From Schistocephalus solidus (taxonomy: Eukaryota > Platyhelminthes > Cestoda > Diphyllobothriidea > Diphyllobothriidae), in assembly GCA_017591395.1 (NCBI GenBank), contig WEDG01000839.1, positions 186,001 to 250,000 on the forward strand: a stretch of DNA of 64,000 bases. The letters are read 5' to 3'. The notes beneath the pieces were generated by a model that saw only the letters and a program-made list of their open reading frames with translations, was not told the DNA's origin and did not search any database. This document shows, in pieces, positions 13,261-26,000 of the stretch (position 1 is the first letter of the stretch; every line of letters begins with the position of its first letter). Position numbers and translations under genes: made by a program.

Positions 13261-14047
13261 ATGCTGACTTCGCAGGAAAGAGGCATAAAAGCTGGGTACA
13301 AAATATAGGAAATTTGTGTCGATTCAGAAAATTTTCCACCCAAAACACAAATTACACGCCAAGTAGGCTTCACAACTTCCTGCTCTGGCAAAAGTCATCC
13401 TAACATCATTAAAAAAAACTTCCATAAGGAACACCATAAGGAAAATAAACCATACTATCACAGGTGGAGAACCGAAAATTCTACCATAAAGCGCAAGTGA
13501 AATATGAAAAAAGAGCATTTCTGAGTATAAAACAAGCAATTCAAAGAAACGGGTGGTGTGCAACCTGGATCTTCTTCATGATTAATATCACGGTGTCTTG
13601 CCAAATAGGGAGCTTATCACCGTAACCAAGCCCCGCGACTAGAAAAAGAGACGCAAGTCATTTTATTACAATATCCTCAAGACCCTTCAATATAATTTTC
13701 CAAAAAGAGCATACTTTACGACTCTCTAAGAATGCACACTTTTGATAAATTGTTCTTTGTTTTCCAGGTCCTCTCTTTATTCGGGGAATGCGTTCAAGAG
13801 CCTAACTTAAACTAAAGACCAACACAGTTGTTCGCAGAAAGCTAATTTTTCTTCGCATAACTATGGGATGGCACTCAAACTGGGAGATTAACTAATTCCT
13901 ACATGCGCAGTTGGAAAATGAAGCGAACAATCATTGTTATAATACATCAAATCAAACAAATTTGGCAATTATGTATCAATGTTTTGTTCTGCGACCTAGC
14001 CGACAAATTGAATCTATTTAAATTTATTTTCATGAGCTGATGTCAAT
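13261..14047 (+). other. 5' flank of the TOCA-family gene
   Basis: AT-rich and no clear TATA box or initiator recognised. The transcription start or a spliced-leader acceptor should lie here or further upstream, but the sequence alone does not decide. Confidence 0.3.
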
Positions 14048-14083
14048 ATGAAGCCAGATGGGTCGTGGGGCCTTACTCTCTGG
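14048..14083 (+). CDS. FNBP1-like: Exon 1 (start codon, residues 1-12)
   Basis: The exon encodes MKPDGSWGLTLW and ends in phase 0 at a GTATTT donor. I chose this ATG because, once the 30-nt intron is removed, the next residues are DQ, recreating the W-G-x-x-L-W-D-Q start typical of CIP4/FBP17 proteins. Vertebrate members have only one or two residues before WG; this one has six. The ATG at 14048 has no obvious strong start context. I cannot tell whether the mRNA is trans-spliced to a leader just upstream. Confidence 0.8.
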
Positions 14084-17000
14084 GTATTTTTTGAATAACT
14101 GTTAATTTTTTAGGATCAAACATCAAATCTTCTTAAATACCAAGAGTCCGGTATCGCACTGCACGAGCGAATTCAAAAGTTTCTAACTGATATCGGGAAA
14201 CTGCAAACAGAAACATTTGCTGCACAAAAGTATGGCTGTGACTTAGCTTAAATGTGCAAATAGGAAGTTATGTGAAAAATACCGGCTGAATATAAAGAAA
14301 GCTATTGGACTTGAGACAACATATGGTATTGGATTCAACGAACTTGTTCAGGCTGTTGGGAAATTGATCGACACAGAAAGTTTAATGTCACTTTCCTTCG
14401 AACTTCAGGCAATGGGAGAAACTAAGAAAGCACTTGATGAGGAAAGAAAACAACTTAAAAAGTGGAAGCAATCAAGGTTTGTATTTAAGTAACTTAAGTA
14501 TTCCCAGGGATCGCTTCCAAAACGAAATAAAATCACAGATCAAAATTATTGAAGAGGAAAAAAAACGCTACCGAGAAAAGTACCACGAAGCCCTTCGGTA
14601 TAAAGCCGAATTTGAAAAAGTTGATTCTGACCATACGTACTCTCGACTGGAGGTTGAAAAAGTGAGATTTTCAATAGTGTCGTTCTTTATTAGCAGGATA
14701 TTTTTCGTCGAGAATCTTTAAATATGCCAATAAAATATCTTTGTATTTAACTTGATAATTCATTCATTTACTCAAATGATTAATGAGTGGCAGGTTTTAT
14801 GCTCAATTTTATAGACTGACGAACGTTATCTTCCTATTCTTATTTTAAACGATTTCCTAAATAACTTCTTTTTACTATTTCTTCTCAACCTAGATAATTC
14901 CTCGCTAATCTGCACAAATTTGCATGCCTAACTCAAAAACCTTCTTTTTCTAGTCACTATGGTGACTACCACAAGTCATACATGAGATTTGGATCTCCGA
15001 ATTCGCTATGGTACCAAGTCTCAAACACAATGATTTTGGATAGACCTTCCTTAATTCAGTGTGAGATAAATGTGATTCAGAAAACAAATACCACTGCAGA
15101 TGTACTATTATTTCTCTTACAAAAATTACGCTATCTTCACTTAGATTATTTCGCATAGTAAAAATGATAGAACGTTTTGGGTGCATTCAGTACCCAAAGA
15201 CCAAACATACTCGTATTACTGTTTGCTCGTTGGTCAAAACATTCAAATAGATAGTATATATCACACTGTAGTGGAGGGCCCAAAAAGTTCTCTGCAATCT
15301 TTTATATCTCCTTTTGTATCAGGAATTATAAATTAACGATTGTGCAAACGATAAGTGGCCCGTTTTTATCGACATTTCGATGCCTTATTACAATTTGCCC
15401 CTATGCGTCGCTGAAAAAAGCTCAAAATGAACACTGCAAATATTCTCCACCTGATACCAGATCTAATTTAACTAATCCTATGATGTCGATAGTTACTTAC
15501 TCATTCTGCAAGGTAAAGGCGATAAGAACTTTTATTAAAGGAGGCTAAAAGCGTCTTCTATATGCAGAATGCTTGTGGGCGTCTAAACTCACGAGAGCAT
15601 ATTGTATTTAAAGAAATTCAAAATCTTCTATTCAGCTTCTGTAGCTTCAACACTGTTGCCACACTGAGATTAAAAGATCACCTATTAGTTGCATCAAAAA
15701 TTTGGAGGTCACTTCCTCCAATGGTAAGAAAGGGTAAAGTTTGTAATAGGTCATGAAATCGAAGAGCTTTAATGTCACATAATATGGTTCTGATTAAAAT
15801 TATGACATCTGCCTAAGTGTCAACATTATTTACGTGCAACGCATATAAAATTAGAAAGGTTCATCGTATAGAGTTTGGACCTGCTTAATATCCGATGACC
15901 TAAAGGAAAGCTGGACTCAGCAATTAGATGTCTAGTATTTGTTTTGTGTCAAAAATATTATTGGCTAAAATTTAAATGGGACTGACCAGTTATTAATTTA
16001 ATAATACCATCAAAACCGTTCTTTTTGGCCGTTACCCCTTTATAGATCACCTTCACCTAAATAGGTTTAAGAAAATCAAAGATATATGTTCTTGTTAAAT
16101 CTCATGTTGTTCATATTTTGAATGCCGAAACGGATATGGATGCTCGTCTTTCAAAAGATTCAATTCCTGATGGCTAAAAATGATTCGGATTTTCAGCTTA
16201 TTTTGTTAGGATTTGCAAATTTCTCTTGATGGTTCAATCCTAGCCAAAATCTGCAAAACGTATTCGTCTTTGAGTATACAGCGCTATCGTATTGGACAAT
16301 TAATTTGACCCCAGGACTGTGAATATGTTGGCACAGGCCTGATTCTGACGTGCTAAAAGCAAAGAGGCAACTCTAGTTTTTCCACATATCTTACCAGTGG
16401 CGCATAGGCTGAACGTGTTTAAAGCAGATTTTCAGTTACAACTCAAAACTTATGTGCCTATTCAATGGAAGTATTTTGATACAGAAAGACTTCAAACTTG
16501 CATTTCGTGGGACATGACTTTCAATTTTAACAGCTCAGTGCCTGAAAACTCTTAAATTTAAATATTCGGTAGTCCCGCTTTGAGTAAAAGGAGTGTATAA
16601 GAGACTTCTGTAGCACTTAATGACCGCAGAATTCAATATTGAACATGGCGTTAGACAGAGCTGTATTTCTGGTTTTTAAAACATCGTTATCTTTCGCTTT
16701 TTCACCAGAGTAGGCTAACCTTTTTACTTTTTAGTAGACTCCTTACCATTTTTTCATCCATTGTTACAGGCACTGAACTTGTATAGTTTAAAAAATTGTG
16801 AATTCAAACGTGCCCGAGCCGACTACCTTGTAGCGCTGGAGCAGTTTAACATGAATAGGGGCCAACACTATAATCATACACTCAGACAGTGGGGTGAAAC
16901 AGGGCAGGAGATGGAGGTCTACCGGATCAAGAAGACGCAAGAACTGCTCAGAGTTCTTGCTGAGCGCCTCCGTGTGACAATAGAAAGGATGACCTCGGTG

Positions 17001-20000
17001 TGCTCCGATCTCGAGGCCACGGCAGCTCGGCTCGATGCCGAAAAAGTAAGTATTACGTCTTCTTTCCTGTAAGCTTCTTATGTACAATTTTCGAGCCGCT
17101 GATAAGTATTTGGCGCACGGAATCTAAACGTTGGCTTCACTATTTTCAGAATGCGAACGCGCAAGCTGCCTTTGCCTTAAGGAATGCAGACTTCTTTGTT
17201 GCCGGATATGTAGGCGAACTCCCATTTTCATACCGCGGAACGACTTCCTGTTTTCTCCTCATCATATATCTTATACCGATTTGGCCATGATGTGGGCTGT
17301 TTCACGATCCTTTACTTAGATCTTCATGCTGTTTTTACTGGAAAAGCAAGTAAATACAGATTTAATTTACTTCACAGAAACATTTTCCAGTTTGCCTTCG
17401 GTGATACGAGTGCTGAGGACACGTTTTTTTAATGCAGATGGCCATTTCGTGCTGCGAGTGGGTAGCTTTTTTCGCAAGCAGGATTGACCGTATTTTATCG
17501 TGATTTCAGAATGCACGTTGCAAAAGATGCATCTTTTAGTACCTTTTTTCTCTGCGTACAAGCGTAAAAGAGTTGCCAATTTCGGGTGTGAACGCTGTTG
17601 CCCACGATGGTGTAGCACTGGCATGTAACATTCTTCGGTAGATATCGGATATATGGCTCCATGTGAACTTTATTTCTGTGATGCCTTTTTTTCGCTTGCC
17701 ATATGTGCATCTAAAAACATACCCGCCCGCGTGTTCGCGATCGCGCAATACCTGTTGGATCCTTTTACACCCACGTGCGCGCTTTAAAGTTTTGTTAGCA
17801 GAGTTATCTGTTGAAAGTAGCCAATTAAATATGACAAGTTAATAATAACCTTAATTTTCTAGTACGGTGCACTGACGTTCGCGCTCTTACTGCTGTGTCG
17901 GATAGCCTTGATATTAAGAATATGTAAGCATGTCAAAATTAAATTAATATGTCGACAGAATAAAAGAACAAAGGACTATCATTGTCTACTCAATGTTTAC
18001 TTCGACTGCGCCCTACTGCTTCTTGTAACTTAAAACGAATTTATATTCTCTTCGTACCCTTTTATGTCAAACGCGATACGTAGTATCGGTTTACCTTCTA
18101 CTGCTTGCGCTCACTGTGATATTACCGTCTTCGTGCGTCATCATCATGGCATACAGACCTGGAGCCGCATTTAAGGTCTGGGGCAGCATAACTGATCGTG
18201 ATCCATTCTTCAACTGTTAACCTTCACATACATCTTAGCTGTGTGCACGGATTGATTTTATCCTGCGCCGACCTAACTAGCAAGTTATTACCTTCATACT
18301 TTAAAGGTTTTTGACATCGAATTTATAGTCTTTGAAAGCATGCTCTCCGCCACTATCCGATCAGGTCAACAAAACCTTGGTAACGGTAGGTTACACCAAA
18401 GAAGCCAAAAACTCCAGGCTCGTCGGGTGGGACATTACAGCAGGTAATATAAGTTGTATACGGTCCTTGCAAAATTGCATGTGTTGTTATTTCAGTCCCT
18501 TTAAATTTTCGAAGTCGATATTGCGCAGTCCTTATAAAGACTCCAAGCATATGCTTGCCATAGTGGATAGTGACTTAAGAGCCCTGGGATGACTGCATTG
18601 CGGGTTTCATCCGCTGCTGCTTCCTGACGTGAAACCTCCGCGAATTGCACGCTTTTCCATCTTCGAGCCTAAAGCCAAACACGAGCCTATGGTTTTAGGC
18701 TTTCGTGCTCCAATACATAGCCTATCGTTACCGAAACCTGCAATCAGTCTTATCAGACGTCATTTTGATCCACCAACTGTTTTATGGTATAAAATTAAAA
18801 ACAATCGCTCTTTTAAAAATTGGAACTCTTGAAAAACCCACCCCTTTTTGCTCTCAGTATAAAAATCGGTCCAAATTAATATATGCGTCCTCGAAATGAT
18901 GTTGAAGAGTTAATATAACTTATATTAAAAATGCATAATGACTTGTTCTACTTATAAGCGAAGTACCCAGTGGCTATTTTCACTTCCACCCAACATTGCA
19001 GTAGGATTGGTGGGCGAACGCCACGTACCTAGGCTTTGCATACTCCCAATCTCAGTTGGCTGGCTGAAGCTCGTTGCCTCATGTGACCAGACTGTACGCT
19101 TAAAACGCTAATCAATCCCCTGGACCCAAATTCAGTCCCCAACTGCGCCAGAAATCGGAGTTGATTAATGCCCCGTCTCATTGCGGTAAATAACCCTGCC
19201 ATGAGCCAATGAGAGAAAATTAAAAATGCATCAGACATGCAGGCACATCGGAACGAGCATTGCTCGTAACTCGATTGCAGCCGACAGGACAATTAACTCT
19301 AGTCGCAATGGTCGAGTGTTGAACATGACCCTTAAGGAGTTCGGCTTCGAATCCCAGGTAATTCAGACCTAGGGGTGAGAACGCCTGATAAGCCAAAATT
19401 GCCATCCCAACCTCCTTTGTCTCCGCCAGTGCTAATTCACGCGTCACAGTACTTCTACTCAGGTGCTGGTTGAAAAAAACGATATAAATAACCGGTATTA
19501 AAACCTGTGCCCATACATAGCCTTTCTGTTAAACGACAGCCTTAAGAAATCTTCGTAATCGGCGCAATTTTATTATGGCTACTGCATTCAAGGTGAGCGC
19601 CTGTGGAAATCCAGATGTGATTTTTTAAAATGTGTGTCAAACCACGCGTTAACATTCAAATTTTAAGCATTACTTGATTGAGTTTCCAATAACGAGCAAT
19701 CCGGAAGCTGATTGGGGATCTGTCCGCATACCGGCACCAGAGTCACCGACGCCAAAATACCTCGCTTGCCTCGTACGCAGATTTTTGTTTCAATTCATTA
19801 AGTCCTCATCGGACTGATGGAACTTCCCTTACATTTGTAGTCTTGGGTGAATAGACGTACCGTTGAATGCTAGTCCTGAAACAATCCAGGTTCATTAATT
19901 GCCGGAATACTTTGACTAATAGATGAATTAGCATAAAAATATGCCGTTCACTTTTCTGTAAGTATCAATACGTATGAAGCCTTGGATGACGAAATCAGTT

Positions 20001-23000
20001 GTTTATAATCATTGACGGTAGCGTCCATGCAATCATCCGCATCAAAAACCGACACGTTTCTACGAGGCCTTTATTGCTTCCAAGAACTTAATACACATGT
20101 TTGATTGAGAGTTAATGCTGTATATTTTTCTATCGTGGTGCTGAGAAAACCAGTAATTGGGATATTTGGATGCACCCAAAGTAGGAGGCGGTCTTCCCTG
20201 GCCGAGATAAGTCAGATATGGACATGCAAATTATACGTACGTTTAAACGAACTCCTCAAAAATGCGTAAAAATATATATTTTTTTTACTGAAAACCATTT
20301 TCCTCCTCACAAATAAGTTAGATAGGTTGAAAGTTCGTACCTTATCTTATTGACGTGGTACTTCATTAAAAAATGTACCCTATATGAAAACTGATTAGTA
20401 CAGTGTGCAAGTGGGATGACAGGCTGGAGAAGTGAGAGTGAATCGCAATGGCTCCTTACCAATGTGTTGCCTATGGCAGTGTCAGTGAGGTAGAATATGA
20501 GCTGTCCCACTTTCCTTGGGGGAACTTCGACTACCAGGTCGTGTGTTGCACACGTAGTTTTGTCAGCAACTGCGCCCGCTCCCGCCTCCGGCCGTCTTGC
20601 TTCTGTCTTGGCACCTGGGCCCCGGTAGGTGGGGGAGGGGCGAGTGCGACAGATGCTGCGCATGGTTGCGAACAACGTAAACTAATTCACGCACAAGCCT
20701 TGGTCCCGTGCTCATTACCTTATGGGTCACACGGTGGGCATCGTAGCATGCAATGGTCGGTAAGGATGACCTATATGGTCCCCTAAACAGCACATGAAAA
20801 CCGCAAACCCGCGCGCAAAACCGGTGTCTTAGGGCTGAATTCTAGGGAAAATAGAGTTAGGTTTATGGTCAAGATTGGTGTAAAATTGAGGGTTGAGGTT
20901 AGCATTAGGGTAAGATAGAGTAAATTCAGGTAAAGTGTGGGGTTAATGGTAGGGTTAATATCCACTATACGGGTATGGTTAAGATTAATGCTAGGGTTCA
21001 ATTTGAAGTAAGGGTTCCTGTTAGGGTTCGGACGAGACCCTCTATGTTAGTTGGGTGGGTCATTCCTATACCCGAGTTCTATTTAGGTGGCAATAAAAGT
21101 AATCCTTACCCGATGGCCGAACTCTAAACTAAACGATAATCACCTCAACACATATTAAAAAGTATCGCTTGAAGTTGCTATTATTAAATGGACATTTCTT
21201 AACTCCATCGTGGACATGTGGATTAATAGGATGTCCCTCGAGTTTGTCTCTCTGGCGAATCTTAACCAGTTAATGGAAAAATTAACCATTTCAGCACCCT
21301 TTTTTTGTCTTTCAACATCGCGGTTTTCCCATGCGGTCGAGGATGAAAGGGTTACATTGCACTCGATATTAGCATTCAGGCGGTCATTTGTTGCTCGGTA
21401 ACGTATTCCTCGCGTCAAACCTAACAAGTACTATCGGACATGCATAAATGACCACAAATTACATACCAAGACGTGGGCATTACTATAAAAGAAGACGGAA
21501 TTTTTTTATCTGTGAGCTTCTTGTCCGTCCTTGCAGATTATTGCTTTCACACTACGCGGACTCTGTCACCCCCAGGTGTGCAATGCGTTTCGGCGTTTAT
21601 CCGTGGCATCCTAACTATTTTGTAGTTTAAATGATTAAAATACGACTAAACACCTGCGGAAGAAAAACTGAGGTCAGAATAGTGGAGCCGTCGGCTTAAT
21701 CTGGACGGAGGGTCACCCACTGAGTCATTTTAAGACAGCCACTGCTAAAATTGGTTACACAGACAGATACTTAAAACCCAAATTCATATAGATGCTCGAT
21801 CCGATGTGACCAACTGGTAAACTTTTTCGTAAAGCAAAAGGAATTCACATTTTTTCTAGAATGCGATATTATCACAGGAACAACCGTACCCACTTGAACT
21901 CACAAGAATAACCCATTTTGATGCAATGTTTGCAGTGTTCTCATGTCTTCTGAGACAATATTTAGCAAAAACTTTATATTTACTATAATATTAAATATGT
22001 TATGTACCATAGAGGATGCATTTCCAAATATTTTGACTTTTGTAAGCTGTTTAAGTCTTCTCTAGCCGATGGCTTTGCAATTGCTTCATATGCCAGCTTT
22101 AACAAACAGCGAGTGACAAGCACTTGTTTACGACTACCACATATTTATATTTTCCATGGTTTTGTGAGGAGTTTCTTCTTCTGCAATCAATAAATAAAAT
22201 CATAAAATAGTGTTGCATCTTGGTCAGACAGTGGTTCAATTTAAAAAGAAAACATCAAGGTATAAAAACAAAACCGGGCCAGAGAAAAAAAACATTGCGA
22301 AAGTAAGAGCAATTGACAAAAGGTTACAAGTGCATTGGATAAGTAGGAAAGGTAACTTCGGGATCAGTTAGAAACATACATTTTCTCCAAATGAAAGGAT
22401 CTTGTGGATATCAAAATACAACTTTTGAAGGAGTTTTGCTGATTTCCGGGTTGTTGTGTTGCAAATGTGGATGCCGATCTTCCTGTGCGGTTCTGGGGTA
22501 CAGAAACATCTACCTTAGGCAATTTCTTTTGTCGCTGTACAGTCCATACCTACCTGGTAGATAAGTTTAAGCAAGGATTGAAAACGGCTCATTATTTATA
22601 GTTCTTTTTTGAATGTAAACTCTACTTGGTAAAAAATATTTTCAAGCATACAAGATGTGAATAGTAAGACCTTCAGTTATTCCTATTTAGGTACACGATT
22701 TGCTTATTACCTGTTAATAAGGCTTTCCACCTGTTCTCTTTGGAACGATTATATTTTGCCTTTTATCCCTATTAAAGGACTTCCTGAAAATAATGACCTG
22801 ACGTACAGCATTATACATCTTACGAGGTTTCTGGGTGTCAAACTACCTAGATATTTTTTCTAACGTCTGTAAACCAGGAGTGCTTCAAGCTAAGGCCTGA
22901 AAAGAGGCAGACTACGTAATATAGGTGCCATTGCGCCCTTGCCCTTGGTTAAGGTTGGCGGATTCGCATGTGGTTTTCAAGATGGTTTATATTTTTTAGA

Positions 23001-26000
23001 GGTAAAATATCACAGCTGTACCGTACCTAAGCCGTTTTCTCAGCTCACTTTGAAATTCCGCTTTCCATTTAGCTGAGGACACATTTGCCAAAATAAGTTA
23101 TCAAACGTTTTTCATAGTTTGAAACTTTATGACAGTTTGACGATGTCCATCATGTCCTCCACAGCATGGTGATGCAGGGTCGGTGAACTGCGTTGGATTA
23201 TAGTGAGAGTAGACTGGCACTGCATCTACCTCACTCTCTGTCCCACTCGCGAACCTGGATCCGGTGTCAAGACAGAGTCAAGAAGACCGAACACGGGAGA
23301 GGGTGCAGGCCCACGCACTGCAGCCCACCCTAAACAAGGACACAGCCCCAAATAGCGGGCGGCTCGGCTCCCAGTTGAATGGGACTGTCATTAAAACCAC
23401 ATTAAGAAGGAGCCACCGCAGTCTGACTCTCAGACCGGAGGACCGAGTTATGCTGTCAGCTGGTAGCCTTCAAGTCATGAGAACACTCTAGTTATACATT
23501 GGTGGTGGGCACAGGAGCCGTCGCAGCAGATGTTGGATCACGGGGGATCAGGAGCACATGTAGGGTTGTTTAACGACATGCGGGGCGGGGAGGCACCAGT
23601 TGGTGTCATCCGATGCTGCAGTTGGTTCGAAGATGTCTCATATGACCGATTTGAGTCCGAAAAGTTGGCTGACACCATGGGCATGTTGGGGTGGTTGAGG
23701 TTTAACGTTGTACGGTGGAGGCAGCTGGGATTGACGAGCTTCGCGTTTGACTTTAGCGGTGGTTCTTTGGTTGGCTTCATAGATCGTTGCTTCTGCCTTC
23801 ACAATCATCCTGCAGGCCGGTCGGTTTGGGCAAGGTCTTCCAATTTTGCTGGGTTGAGCTGCAGTTGCTTAAAGAGGTCTAAAATGTACTTGTAGCGTCG
23901 AACTTACCCCCACCACTTTTTACAGGGAATCCGTGGCGACATTAAAGAGTTGTTTCGCTGGTCATCTATCCTCAGGAGGTAGCCGCTCCAAGGCAGTCGC
24001 AGGTGTCTCAGCAGGGCGTAGATGCTGTGGTCGCCTTTTCGTTCCACCATTTCCGTTTCTGGGATCCGGCACTGCCATCTTAGCGTTAAAACTCCGTCAG
24101 AGACAGCTGAGATGGAAGTAAGCATGGTAAAGAACATGAGACTGAAGAGGGTAGGAGCAAGGACTTAACCCTGCTTCATGCCGTTGGTCATTGTGAAGGC
24201 TTCTGAGATAACTCCGTTGTCCATGAAGCTCGCCATCCTGTCATCGTGGAGTTGCTGCACGATGTGAGTGAATCTCTCGGGACAGCCGAATTTCTGCATG
24301 ATCTTCCATAGTCCGTCGCGATTAACCATGCCAAAGGCTTTCATAAGATCCACGAAGGTTGTGTAGAAGTGAGTCCGCATCTCTTGACACTTCGCCTGCA
24401 GCTGGCGCGTGGCGAAGATCCTGTCAGTGGTGCCGCGATGGCGGTGGAAACCACATTGGTATTCCAGGAGGAGTCCTTGTTCCAGGTAGCCGTTGAGGCG
24501 ATTGGGGAAGATGCGGTCGAAGATTTTCCCGGTGATGTTGAGCAGCGAAATTCCTCGGTGGTTGTCGCAGCGTTGGTGGTTCCCCTTTTTCTTGTAGAGT
24601 TGGACGATTGTGGCGTACTTTAAAGTTGGGAGACTTTTCCTGGGCGCCAACTCTCCTGAAAGTGCTCTGAGAGGCTATTCATAAGTTAGGAGCCGCCGTG
24701 CTTGTAAATCTCAGCAGTGATCGCCTCTGATCCCGGTGCTTTTCCTGCTGGAGAGTTGCTGCACGGCCTTGAAGGTTTCGTGCGGAGAGTGCGGAACTCG
24801 ATGTCGGCGTCGTCCTCCACTTAAGGCGGTTGGTCGATGGTGACGAGGGAGACGGTGGAGAAGTGGTTGAGGACGCTTTTAACGTGCTCGGTCCAGTGCG
24901 TCAGAATTTGCGTCTGCTGGGTATGTAGGATAGTTCCATTAGGGCAGAGAATAAGGGTGGTTCCTTTGGCTGTGGGACTGTTGACAGCCTTGTCGCAGCG
25001 AAGAATTTCTTCCATTCGTTGCGGTCCGCGTAACCTTGGATCTCCTCCGCCTTGAGAGCCCTCCAGGCGTCCTGCAGTTCCCACAGCCACTAATGCAGAA
25101 GGCGGCGAATTCGGCAGAAGGTTAGCTTGTGTGTGTCGGTAGAGCGGTCAATGTGGGCTTTTCGCAGCCGGTTCTCCTCGGCGAGCCGATTGCTGATGGC
25201 TGAGTCGCTGTCATCAAATAAGTCCTGGTGCTGATGACGTGCGCGTTCAAGGATATCCAGGATGGTGAACTGGACTGTGTTCCTCGGTTGACACCATCGG
25301 TTCTCCGCGGAGGTGTCGTCGTGGGCGACTGGAAGGCTGGTTAGCTACTTAGCCAGCTCATTGCTGAAATGGAGATGATTGGCAGGCACATCCAACAAAC
25401 CAGCATTCAACTTACCTGGTGGTCGCTTACTTTGAGGTCCCCTGCGTGGCCATAGATTGATCCACATCTTAGAGCTGACAAGGCGATTATCAGTCCACCC
25501 GTCGGCACCGAGGATCGCCTTTGTCACCAGCACATCCGGTTGGTCTCGCCTCCGTACTAGGGCATAACCCAGTAGGTGTCAGTGCCTTGACCTGGTGGTG
25601 CATCCAGTCTGTCTTCTCCCGCAGCAGAAGGCGAAGAAGGTATTGCTCAGGATGAGGCGGTGCTCTGTGTAGGTTCGCAGGTTAAGCAGGCCATTATCCT
25701 TGAAGCCGCCGAGACCATGGTATCCACCACTCCTCTCCATACAGCATGGTCTATGCCGACGCCGGTGTTGAAGTCACCGAGGACAATCAGCTTATCCGCC
25801 TTTAACCTAGTCGACAGGACAGCTTGCAGATCCTCGTGGAAGTTGTTCTTTGGCTCGTCGTACTTGGTCATCATGGGTGTAGATACTGACAAGCGTGGTG
25901 AATTTGTCACCTCGAAGAAGTGGGTGGAGGCTCATGAGGCGATCATTTATGCCTGTGCAGGCGGGACAGGCATCCCACAATGTCGGTCCGGATGGCAAAG

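Noticed and set aside
20448..20793. Overlapping frames of 112, 122 and 76 codons
   Set aside because: They occur on both strands in a GC-rich repeat that recurs at 31.9 kb; a by-product of base composition.
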